From the NCBI GenBank assembly GCA_028292835.1, contig JAQGLP010000467.1, forward strand, positions 1-5,080: a stretch of DNA of 5,080 bases, read 5' to 3'. Below, piece after piece: positions 1 to 5,080 of the stretch. A model generated the notes under the pieces. The model did not search any database. It was not told where the DNA came from and saw only the letters and a program-made list of their open reading frames with translations. Source of the stretch: Variovorax sp. GTDB lineage: Bacteria; Pseudomonadota; Gammaproteobacteria; Burkholderiales; Burkholderiaceae_C. The position numbers were made by a program, and so were the translations under genes. Position 1 is the stretch's first letter, and every line of letters starts with the position of its first letter.

Positions 1-289
1 GCGCGTGCTGATTCTCGACGAGCCCACCCGCGGCGTCGACATCGGCGCCAAGAGCGAGATCTACCGCCTGATCGACGAGCTGGCGCGCCGCGGCCTCGCC
101 GTGCTCGTGATCTCGAGCGAACTGGCCGAGGTGGTGGGCATCTGCGACCGGGTGATCGTGATGCGCGAGGGTCGGCTGGTCGGCGAAGTCGGCGGCACGA
201 GCGATGTGCCGATCACCCAGGAAAACATCGTCGCGCTGGCCACCGGCGCCAGCACGGCGATCAGCGTCCAGCCGGTCACCCTGCATTGA
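1..289 (+). CDS. Sugar ABC transporter ATP-binding protein, RbsA/MglA type (3' end only)
   Basis: This is the last 95 codons of the ATPase subunit of a monosaccharide (CUT2-type) ABC importer; the rest lies left of the window, and the first complete codon begins at base 2. The fragment opens in the Walker B strand (VLILDEP), followed by the D-loop region TRGVDIGAK. It then has ISSELAEVVGICDRVIVMREGRL, where the usual switch histidine is replaced by serine. In RbsA, XylG and MglA this SSE form marks the second of two fused nucleotide-binding domains, so the intact protein is probably about 500 residues long. The tail PITQENIVALATG is also typical of the family. It would sit on the cytoplasmic face and power the permease encoded 34 bases downstream. 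Family assignment is firm. The transported sugar cannot be read from this piece. Confidence 0.93.
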   Translation, partial: RVLILDEPTRGVDIGAKSEIYRLIDELARRGLAVLVISSELAEVVGICDRVIVMREGRLVGEVGGTSDVPITQENIVALATGASTAISVQPVTLH

Positions 290-312
290 GGCCACGCACG
301 GCCTACCCAAAG

Positions 313-318
313 AAGGAG
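313..318 (+). promoter_or_regulatory. Ribosome binding site of the permease gene
   Basis: AAGGAG lies 5 bases before the ATG at 324. It supports that start over upstream in-frame codons, which would overlap the ATPase gene and encode arginine/proline-rich sequence with no likeness to the family. Confidence 0.8.
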
Positions 319-323
319 ACATC

Positions 324-1361
324 ATGAACGACCCGGTCAACCCCCTCGCCACCGCGACCGCCACCACAGGCGGCTCTGCGGGCGCCTCGGCCCTCCCCGC
401 CACCAGCCAGACGAGCGCCCGCAGCAAGGAAATCCTGCGCGCGCTCGGCATGCTGCCGGTGCTGATCCTGCTGTGCATCGGCTTCAGTTTCGCGAGCGAG
501 AATTTCTTCAGCTTGCAGAACCTCTCGATCATGACGCAGCAGGCCTCGATCAATATCGTGCTGGCCGCGGGCATGACCTTCGTGATCCTTACCGCAGGCA
601 TCGACCTGTCGGTCGGCTCCATCCTGGCGGCGTCGGCGGTGGCGGCCATGCTGGCGTCGAACATCCCCGGCCTCGGCATGCTCGGCATCGCGGGCGGCCT
701 GGGCTGCGGGCTGCTGTTCGGGCTGATCAACGGCGTGCTGATCGCCTTCGTCAAGTTGCCGCCCTTCATCGTCACCCTGGGGTCGCTGACGGCGGTGCGT
801 GGTGTGGCGCGGCTGCTGGGCAACGACACGACGGTGTTCAACCCGCAACTGCCTTTTGCCTTCATCGGCAATGGCGAGGTGCTGGGCGTGCCGTGGCTTG
901 TCATCATCGCGTTCGCGGTGGTGGCTCTGTCGTGGTTCATCCTGCGGCGCACGGTGCTGGGCCTCAACATCTACTCGGTCGGCGGCAACCCCGAGGCCGC
1001 GCGCTTGGCGGGCATCAAGGTCTGGGCGGTGCTGCTGTTCGTCTACTGTGCCTCCGGGCTGCTCTCGGGGCTGGGCGGCGTGATGGCCTCGGCCCGGCTC
1101 TACGCGGCCAACGGCCTGCAGCTCGGCTCTTCGTACGAGCTCGACGCGATCGCGGCGGTGATCCTCTGCGGCACCAGCTTCGTGGGCGGCACCGGCTCGA
1201 TTCTGGGCACGCTGATCGGCGCGCTGATCATCGCGGTGCTGACCAACGGCCTGATTCTGATGGGTGTCTCCGACATCTGGCAGTACATCGTCAAGGGCCT
1301 CGTGATCATCGGCGCCGTGGCGCTCGACCGCTACCGCCGCAAGGACTCGGCAAGGACGTAG
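324..1361 (+). CDS. Sugar ABC transporter permease, RbsC type
   Basis: This is the inner-membrane channel subunit of the importer, 345 residues long and slightly longer than E. coli RbsC (about 320). After a 34-residue N-terminal stretch rich in Ala, Thr and Ser, hydrophobic segments follow at about 40-57, 75-92, 95-112, 116-142, 190-207, 222-240, 265-280 and 284-303, with another near 314-324. The family hallmark AGIDLSVGS is at 91-99. The cytoplasmic coupling loop GGNPEAARLAGI, which contacts the ATPase, is at about 210-221. The protein ends in a basic cytoplasmic tail (DRYRRKDSART). It probably works as a homodimer with the upstream double ATPase and the binding protein encoded 87 bases downstream. 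The start is set by AAGGAG at 313-318. The family is certain; the name RbsC reflects homology and does not prove ribose as substrate. Confidence 0.95.
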   Translation: MNDPVNPLATATATTGGSAGASALPATSQTSARSKEILRALGMLPVLILLCIGFSFASENFFSLQNLSIMTQQASINIVLAAGMTFVILTAGIDLSVGSILAASAVAAMLASNIPGLGMLGIAGGLGCGLLFGLINGVLIAFVKLPPFIVTLGSLTAVRGVARLLGNDTTVFNPQLPFAFIGNGEVLGVPWLVIIAFAVVALSWFILRRTVLGLNIYSVGGNPEAARLAGIKVWAVLLFVYCASGLLSGLGGVMASARLYAANGLQLGSSYELDAIAAVILCGTSFVGGTGSILGTLIGALIIAVLTNGLILMGVSDIWQYIVKGLVIIGAVALDRYRRKDSART

Positions 1362-1435
1362 GTAGGCACACCCCCAGGCTTGCCCACCCCTTCTGCTTCA
1401 TCTTTTCTCTCGTTCACCGTGTTCCAACCACTATC

Positions 1436-1441
1436 AGGAGA
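1436..1441 (+). promoter_or_regulatory. Ribosome binding site of the binding-protein gene
   Basis: AGGAGA lies 7 bases before the ATG at 1449. An in-frame ATG at 1380 would add 23 residues in front of a clean signal peptide and has no comparable site, so 1449 is the start. The 87-base gap before the gene is pyrimidine-rich. I see no convincing promoter or strong hairpin in it. Confidence 0.82.
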
Positions 1442-1448
1442 CTTCATC

Positions 1449-2390
1449 ATGCGCACCCAACGACTCTTTGCCCTCGCCGCCATTGCCGCCGCGCTCGCCA
1501 CGCCGGCCGCGCAAGCCCAGACCAAGCAGATCAAGAACGTCGGCATCACGCTCGGCTCGCTCGGCAACCCCTTCTTCGTCTCGCTCGCCAAGGGCGCCGA
1601 GGCCAAGGTCAAGCAGCTCAACCCGGCGGCCAAGGTCACGGCGCTGTCGGCCGACTACGACCTCAACAAGCAGTTCTCGCAGATCGATGGCTTCATCGCC
1701 TCGGGGGCCGACCTGATCCTGGTCAACGCGGTCGACGCCAAGGCGATCGAGCCCGCGGTCAACAAGGCCAAGAAGGCCGGGATCGCGGTGGTGGGCGTCG
1801 ACGTGGCGGCCAACGGCGCCGACGCGACGGTGCAGACCAACAACGTGCAGGCCGGCGAGATTGCCTGCCAGTTCATCGTCGAGAAGCTCAATGGCAAGGG
1901 CAACGTGATCATCCAGAACGGCCCGCAGGTCTCGGCCGTGGTCGACCGCGTGAACGGCTGCAAAAGCGTGTTCAAGAAAAATCCCGACATCAAGATCCTG
2001 TCGGACGATCAGGACGCCAAGGGCTCGCGCGAGGGCGGCCTGAACGTGATGCAGAACCACCTGACGCGCTTCCCGAAGATCGACGCGGTGTTCGCGATCA
2101 ACGACCCCCAGGCCATCGGGGTCGATCTGGCGGCGCGGCAGCTCAACCGCAAGAACATCGTCATCGCCTCGGTGGACGGCGCGCCCGACATCGAGGGAGC
2201 GCTGAAGACAGACACCCAGGTGCAGGCCTCGGCCAGCCAGGATCCCTACATGATCGCGCAGCGGGCGGTGGAGATCGGTCAGGACGTGCTCAACGGCAAG
2301 AAGCCCGCACAGCAGATGACGCTGCTGCCCTCGACCCTCATCACGCGCGCCAACGTCAAGGACTACAAGGGCTGGCTGGCGCCGCGCTGA
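1449..2390 (+). CDS. Periplasmic sugar-binding protein, RbsB type (Peripla_BP_4)
   Basis: This 313-residue solute-binding protein captures sugar in the periplasm and delivers it to the permease. Residues 1-23 form a Sec signal peptide: basic start MRTQR, an Ala/Leu core, and AQA before the likely cut at Gln24. The mature part aligns by eye along its whole length with E. coli RbsB, including NPFFVSL at 40-46 and GLNVMQN at 197-203. Of the E. coli ribose-contact residues, Asn13, Phe15, Phe16, Asp89, Arg141, Asn190, Asp215 and Gln235 have matches here (N40, F42, F43, D118, R167, N218, D243, Q264). Ser9 and Arg90 become G36 and V119, and the Phe164 region carries a short insertion. The sugar may therefore differ from ribose. 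The only two cysteines, C140 and C171, could form a disulfide. A strong hairpin covers the stop codon. Family assignment is secure; substrate is inferred. Confidence 0.95.
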   Translation: MRTQRLFALAAIAAALATPAAQAQTKQIKNVGITLGSLGNPFFVSLAKGAEAKVKQLNPAAKVTALSADYDLNKQFSQIDGFIASGADLILVNAVDAKAIEPAVNKAKKAGIAVVGVDVAANGADATVQTNNVQAGEIACQFIVEKLNGKGNVIIQNGPQVSAVVDRVNGCKSVFKKNPDIKILSDDQDAKGSREGGLNVMQNHLTRFPKIDAVFAINDPQAIGVDLAARQLNRKNIVIASVDGAPDIEGALKTDTQVQASASQDPYMIAQRAVEIGQDVLNGKKPAQQMTLLPSTLITRANVKDYKGWLAPR

Positions 2391-2402
2391 AGTGCGCGGC
2401 GC
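2379..2402 (+). promoter_or_regulatory. 9-bp GC hairpin across the binding-protein stop codon
   Basis: GCGCCGCGC (2379-2387) and GCGCGGCGC (2394-2402) are exact reverse complements, separated by the 6-base loop TGAAGT that holds the stop codon TGA. No T-run follows, so it is not a classic intrinsic terminator. In other sugar-uptake operons, hairpins after the binding-protein gene shield the upstream mRNA from 3' exonucleases and raise binding-protein levels relative to downstream genes. That role here is inference. The palindrome itself is seen directly. Confidence 0.65.
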
Positions 2403-2445
2403 GGCAGCGGGCCGGGGAATGTCTTCAATGTTTTGGATCTCTTCC

Positions 2446-2451
2446 GAGGAG
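2446..2451 (+). promoter_or_regulatory. Ribosome binding site of the sugar kinase gene
   Basis: GAGGAG lies 4 bases before the ATG at 2456. This fixes the kinase start although its reading frame stays open far upstream. The ATGs at 2419 and 2428 are out of frame with the kinase. Confidence 0.78.
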
Positions 2452-2455
2452 CAGT

Positions 2456-3424
2456 ATGTTCGTGGTCTGTGGCGAAGCGCTGATGGATGTCTACATGGGC
2501 GAAGCCACGCCCACCGGAATGGCGCTCGACGCGCGCATCGGCGGCTCGCCGCTCAACGTGGCGCAGGGGCTGGCGCGGCTCGGGCGGTCGGTGGCTTTCC
2601 TTGGGGGGCTGTCGACCGACGCGCTGGGCGAGCGGCTGCTGGCGTCGCTGCGCGCCGAGGGCGTGGACACCTCGCTTGTGCTGCGCAGCGACGCGCCCAC
2701 GACGCTCGGCGTGGTCAGCGTCGATGCCAATGGCGTCCCGCGCTATGCCTTCCACGGCGACGGCGCCGCCGACCGGCAGCTCACGCACGACACGCTGCCC
2801 GCGCTGCCGCCCGCCATCCGGGTGCTGCAGTTCGGCTCGTACGCGCTGGCGGTCGAGCCGGTGGGCAGCGCACTGCGCGCGCTGGCGGCGCGCGAGCGCG
2901 TGAATCGCCTGATCGCCTACGACCCGAACGTGCGGCTCAACGTCAATCCGGACCTGGGCCACTGGCGCGCGGTGGTCGAGCACATGGTTTCCCTGGCGCA
3001 CCTGGCGAAGGTCAGCGACGAGGATCTCGGCCTGCTCTATCCGGCCGAGACGCCCGCGCAGGTGGCGACACGCTGGCTGGGCCAGGGCGCGGCGCTGGTC
3101 GTGGTGACGCGCGGTCGCCACGGCGCGAGCGCCTGGACACGCGCCGCGCAGGCCGATGCACCCTCGCCCGTCACGCCGGTCGTCGACACGGTCGGGGCCG
3201 GCGACACCTTCCAGGCGGCGCTACTGACCTGGCTCGACGAGCATGATGCGCTCACCCCGCAGGCGCTCGAAGCGTTCGATGCTCCGGCGCTCGAAACGCT
3301 GCTGCGTTTTGCGACGCAGGCCGCCGCCATCACCTGCTCGCGCCGCGGCGCCGACATGCCACGGCGCGCGGAGTTGCCCGGTAAATCGGATTGCTATATT
3401 TTTGATAGCACTCCAGACCCGTAG
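2456..3424 (+). CDS. PfkB-family carbohydrate kinase, fructokinase-like
   Basis: This 322-residue cytoplasmic kinase would transfer phosphate from ATP to the incoming sugar. The N-terminus VVCGEALMDV carries the early Asp11 of the sugar site. GGSPLNVAQGLARLG at 29-43 is the PfkB substrate-binding motif. DPNVR is at 156-160, KVSDED at 185-190, and the ATP-site strand VVVTRGRHGA at 215-224. The second PfkB signature DTVGAGDTF at 244-252 holds the catalytic base Asp250 and the anion-hole glycines. The GEALxD opening, the DPNVR motif and the KVSDEDLGLL stretch fit bacterial fructokinases better than ribokinases. The gene lies 65 bases after the binding-protein gene, as the last gene of the operon. 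Family-typical sequence ends near residue 306. The last 16 or so residues (to CYIFDSTPDP) are partly encoded by an AT-rich palindrome. Kinase activity is near certain; fructose as substrate is inferred. Confidence 0.93.
   Translation: MFVVCGEALMDVYMGEATPTGMALDARIGGSPLNVAQGLARLGRSVAFLGGLSTDALGERLLASLRAEGVDTSLVLRSDAPTTLGVVSVDANGVPRYAFHGDGAADRQLTHDTLPALPPAIRVLQFGSYALAVEPVGSALRALAARERVNRLIAYDPNVRLNVNPDLGHWRAVVEHMVSLAHLAKVSDEDLGLLYPAETPAQVATRWLGQGAALVVVTRGRHGASAWTRAAQADAPSPVTPVVDTVGAGDTFQAALLTWLDEHDALTPQALEAFDAPALETLLRFATQAAAITCSRRGADMPRRAELPGKSDCYIFDSTPDP
3383..3413. repeat. Short AT-rich palindromic element at the kinase 3' end
   Basis: TGCTAT (3392-3397) and ATAGCA (3405-3410) pair around the loop ATTTTTG, within an AT-rich island that stands out from the GC-rich surroundings. 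It lies within the last codons of the kinase, 38 bases before the stop codon of the convergent reductase gene. From memory, close variants (GCTATCAAAAATATAGC-like) are scattered between genes in Comamonadaceae. Only one copy is visible here, so repeat status is not shown by this window. No T-run follows the stem on either strand, so a bidirectional terminator role is possible but unproven. The outer limits are approximate. Confidence 0.5.
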
Positions 3425-3450
3425 CACGAGGGCCGCAAACACTTTCCGGG

Positions 3451-4476
3451 CTAGACGTGCCCCAGGACAGGATGCGGCCGGTAAGGCGCTTCCAGCTGTG
3501 CGATCTCGTCGGGCGAGAGCGCGACGTCGAGCGCGGCCACCGCCTGGTCGAGCTGCCAGGTCTTGCTGGCGCCGACGATCGGTCCCGTGATGCCCTTGTG
3601 CAGCAGCCACGCATAGGCCAGCGTGGCGTTGGAGAGGCTCTTCTCGGCGGCCAGCTGCGCGAGCGCCTCGACCACCGCGAAGTCGCTCTCCCCGTAGTAG
3701 TACTTCTGCGCGATGTCGTCGGTCTGCGCCCGGCTGGTCTCGCCGCGGGTCTTGTCGCCCTGCTTGCGGTTGCCGGCCAGGAAGCCGCGCGCCAGCGGGC
3801 TCCAGGGGATCAGGCCCACGCCTTGGTCGCGGCACAGCGGGATCATCTCGCGCTCCTCCTCGCGGTAAGCCAGGTTGTAGTGGTTTTGCATCGAAACGAA
3901 GCGCGTCCAGCCGTTTTCCTTGGCGACCTGCTGCGCCTTGGCGAACTGCCAGGCGAACATGCTGGAAGCGCCGATGTAGCGCACCTTGCCGCTCCTGACG
4001 ATGTCGTTGAGCGCCTCCATCGTTTCCTCGATCGGCGTTTCATGGTCGAGTCGGTGGATCTGCCAGAGGTCGATGTAGTCGGTGCCCAGCCTTTTCAGCG
4101 AAGCATCGACCGCGTGGAACAGGCGCTTGCGCGAGAGGCCGTCGGCGTTGGGCACGCGCTCGGGCTTGGCCGCCGCACTGTTGCCGCCCTTGAAGTCGAG
4201 CGAGACCGGGTAGTACACCTTGGTGGCGATCACCGCCTCCTCGCGCCGGCAGAACTCGCGCACGAACTTGCCCGTCAGCACCTCGGATTCGCCCGCCGAG
4301 TACATGTCGGCGGTGTCGAAGAAGTTGATGCCCAGTTCCACCGCGTGCCGGACCACCTCGCGCGCCGGCGCCTCCTCCATCACCCACGGCCGCCAGCGCG
4401 GCGTGCCGTAGGTCATCATGCCCAGCGCGATGCGCGAGACTGTGAGGCCGGTGCGGCCAAGACGGGTGTAGTGCAT
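3451..4476 (-). CDS. Aldo/keto reductase, YajO-like
   Basis: This 341-residue NAD(P)H-dependent oxidoreductase is predicted to form a TIM barrel in the cytoplasm. It starts MHYTRLGRTGLTVSRIALG. The catalytic tetrad of the superfamily is present: Asp54 and Tyr59 (DTADMY), Lys86 (ATKVY) and His141 (LWQIHRLD). IGASSMFAWQF follows at about 168-178, FVSMQNHYNL at 193-202, and the cofactor-phosphate loop VGASKTWQLDQ at 301-311. By eye it tracks E. coli YajO closely to the end (PYRPHPVLG against PYKPHPVVG). It carries about 13 extra residues after Lys86 (roughly 91-110, FKGGNSAAAKPERVP). The start at 4476 has AGGAA 7 bases upstream. Starting at 4581 instead would overlap aroC and add 35 unrelated residues. 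The gene follows aroC by 10 bases, so both probably share a transcript. The natural substrate is unknown; broad aldehyde/ketone reduction is the safe description. Confidence 0.94.
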   Translation of the reverse strand: MHYTRLGRTGLTVSRIALGMMTYGTPRWRPWVMEEAPAREVVRHAVELGINFFDTADMYSAGESEVLTGKFVREFCRREEAVIATKVYYPVSLDFKGGNSAAAKPERVPNADGLSRKRLFHAVDASLKRLGTDYIDLWQIHRLDHETPIEETMEALNDIVRSGKVRYIGASSMFAWQFAKAQQVAKENGWTRFVSMQNHYNLAYREEEREMIPLCRDQGVGLIPWSPLARGFLAGNRKQGDKTRGETSRAQTDDIAQKYYYGESDFAVVEALAQLAAEKSLSNATLAYAWLLHKGITGPIVGASKTWQLDQAVAALDVALSPDEIAQLEAPYRPHPVLGHV

Positions 4477-4483
4477 GGCTGGG

Positions 4484-4488
4484 TTCCT
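4484..4488 (-). promoter_or_regulatory. Ribosome binding site of the reductase, overlapping the aroC stop
   Basis: Read on the minus strand, TAGGAA contains the aroC stop codon TAG (4489-4487) and the site AGGAA (4488-4484), 7 bases before the reductase ATG at 4476. A ribosome finishing aroC would sit on this site, which suggests translational coupling. Confidence 0.65.
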
Positions 4489-5080
4489 AGAGGAAGGAAG
4501 ATTGCAGGGCGGGCGAGTCGGACAGCGCCGCGCCAGCGCCGGCCGCCACGTCGCCGCACTGAGCGCGCTGACGCAGCGCATGCTCCATCACCACGAGCGC
4601 CAGCATGGCCTCCGCGATGGGTGTGGCACGGATGCCGACGCACGGATCGTGCCGGCCCTTGGTGACCACCTCGACCGGCTGGTTGTGGATGTCGACCGAC
4701 TGCCGTGGACTGATGATCGAGCTGGTCGGCTTGATGGCGATGCTCACCTCCAGGTCCTGCCCGGTGCTGATGCCGCCCAGCACGCCACCCGCGTTGTTGT
4801 TGAGGAAGCCCTGCGGCGCGATCGAGTCGCCGTGCGTGGTGCCGCGCTGCGCGACGCTGGCAAAACCCGCGCCGATCTCGACGCCCTGGACGGCATTGAT
4901 ACCCATCATGGCGAAGGCGATGTCGGCGTCGAGCTTGTCGAACAGCGGTTCGCCCAGCCCGACCGGCACGCGCGAGGCCGTCACGCGAATGCGCGCGCCG
5001 CAAGAATCGCCGGCCTTGCGCAGCGCGTCCATGTAAGCCTCCAGATCGCCGACGTCGGCCTTGGGCGCGAAGAACGGATT
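4487..5080 (-). CDS. aroC: Chorismate synthase (C-terminal part)
   Basis: Chorismate synthase catalyses the last shikimate-pathway step: loss of phosphate from 5-enolpyruvylshikimate-3-phosphate to give chorismate, the precursor of Phe, Tyr, Trp, folate and quinones. It needs reduced FMN and works as a cytoplasmic homotetramer. The window holds the last 197 residues; the first 165 or so lie beyond the right edge. The frame is open to the edge, beginning NPFFAPKADVGDLEAY before an internal Met at 5032 that is not the start. Hallmarks include GLGEPLFDKLDADIA, the INAVQGVEIG segment, NNNAGGVLGGISTGQ of the flavin region (about fragment residues 94-108), and KPTSSI. The C-terminal signature KGRHDPCVGIRATPIAEAM has RHDP encoded at 4654-4643. 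The sequence matches E. coli AroC almost without gaps to near the end, which finishes in a short variable tail. The call is essentially certain. Confidence 0.97.
   Translation of the reverse strand, partial: NPFFAPKADVGDLEAYMDALRKAGDSCGARIRVTASRVPVGLGEPLFDKLDADIAFAMMGINAVQGVEIGAGFASVAQRGTTHGDSIAPQGFLNNNAGGVLGGISTGQDLEVSIAIKPTSSIISPRQSVDIHNQPVEVVTKGRHDPCVGIRATPIAEAMLALVVMEHALRQRAQCGDVAAGAGAALSDSPALQSSFL

Noticed and set aside
303..848. 181-codon open frame on the - strand opposite the permease
   Set aside because: It is rich in His, Arg, Gln and Asp and resembles the mirror frame of a GC-rich membrane protein. It has no family features.
1380..1448. Upstream ATG that would lengthen the binding protein by 23 residues
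   Set aside because: It has no ribosome binding site and would bury the signal peptide. The ATG at 1449 has AGGAGA at the right distance.
1434..2060. 208-codon open frame on the - strand opposite the binding protein
   Set aside because: It consists of Leu/Asp/Val/Arg repeats typical of an antisense shadow. The sense frame has a signal peptide and full family alignment.
473..2455. Reading frame of the kinase stays open for about 660 codons upstream, across the permease and binding-protein genes
   Set aside because: The upstream translation is Arg/Gly/Ala/Gln-rich, low in complexity and out of frame with two clear genes. A GC-rich genome produces such stop-free shadow frames. The kinase has its own RBS and canonical start at 2456.
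4477..4581. Upstream ATG extending the reductase by 35 residues
   Set aside because: It would overlap the end of aroC, and the added residues (Arg/Pro/Ala-rich) match nothing in the family. The ATG at 4476 has AGGAA in place.
3457..4665. 402-codon open frame on the + strand opposite the aldo/keto reductase and aroC
   Set aside because: It is antisense to two well-supported genes, has shadow-like composition (Arg, Val, Asp, His, Leu) and shows no recognisable domain.

Overview
The window is GC-rich chromosomal DNA (roughly two thirds G+C by eye) with strong third-position GC bias. The protein sequences look like a betaproteobacterium of the Burkholderiales, most likely Comamonadaceae (Variovorax/Acidovorax-like). 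That placement rests on composition, protein character and a short AT-rich palindrome of a kind I recall from those genomes. No database search was possible.

Left part, + strand (1-3424): the distal end of a sugar-uptake operon. In order it holds the C-terminal end of an RbsA/MglA-type double-ATPase subunit (cut by the window edge), an RbsC-type membrane permease, a periplasmic RbsB-type binding protein with a clear signal peptide, and a PfkB-family sugar kinase most like bacterial fructokinases. All genes run the same way. The three complete ones have purine-rich ribosome binding sites, and gaps are 34, 87 and 65 bases. Together they would bind a monosaccharide in the periplasm, import it with ATP and phosphorylate it. 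The fructokinase-like kinase, plus changed residues in the ribose pocket of the binding protein, make a hexose/ketose such as fructose a better guess than ribose. The layout recalls the frc fructose ABC system of rhizobia. A perfect 9-bp GC hairpin spans the binding-protein stop codon.

Middle (about 3380-3450): the kinase ends inside a short AT-rich palindromic element and converges on an aldo/keto reductase gene, with only 26 bases between the two stop codons.

Right part, - strand (3451-5080): the C-terminal half of chorismate synthase (aroC, cut by the right edge), followed 10 bases downstream by a YajO-like aldo/keto reductase. The ribosome binding site of the reductase overlaps the aroC stop codon, so the two are probably co-transcribed and perhaps translationally coupled.

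The region is mostly ordinary metabolic DNA. I saw no mobile element, CRISPR array, tRNA, rRNA or novel defence-like system. No stretch over 300 bases lacks a gene.
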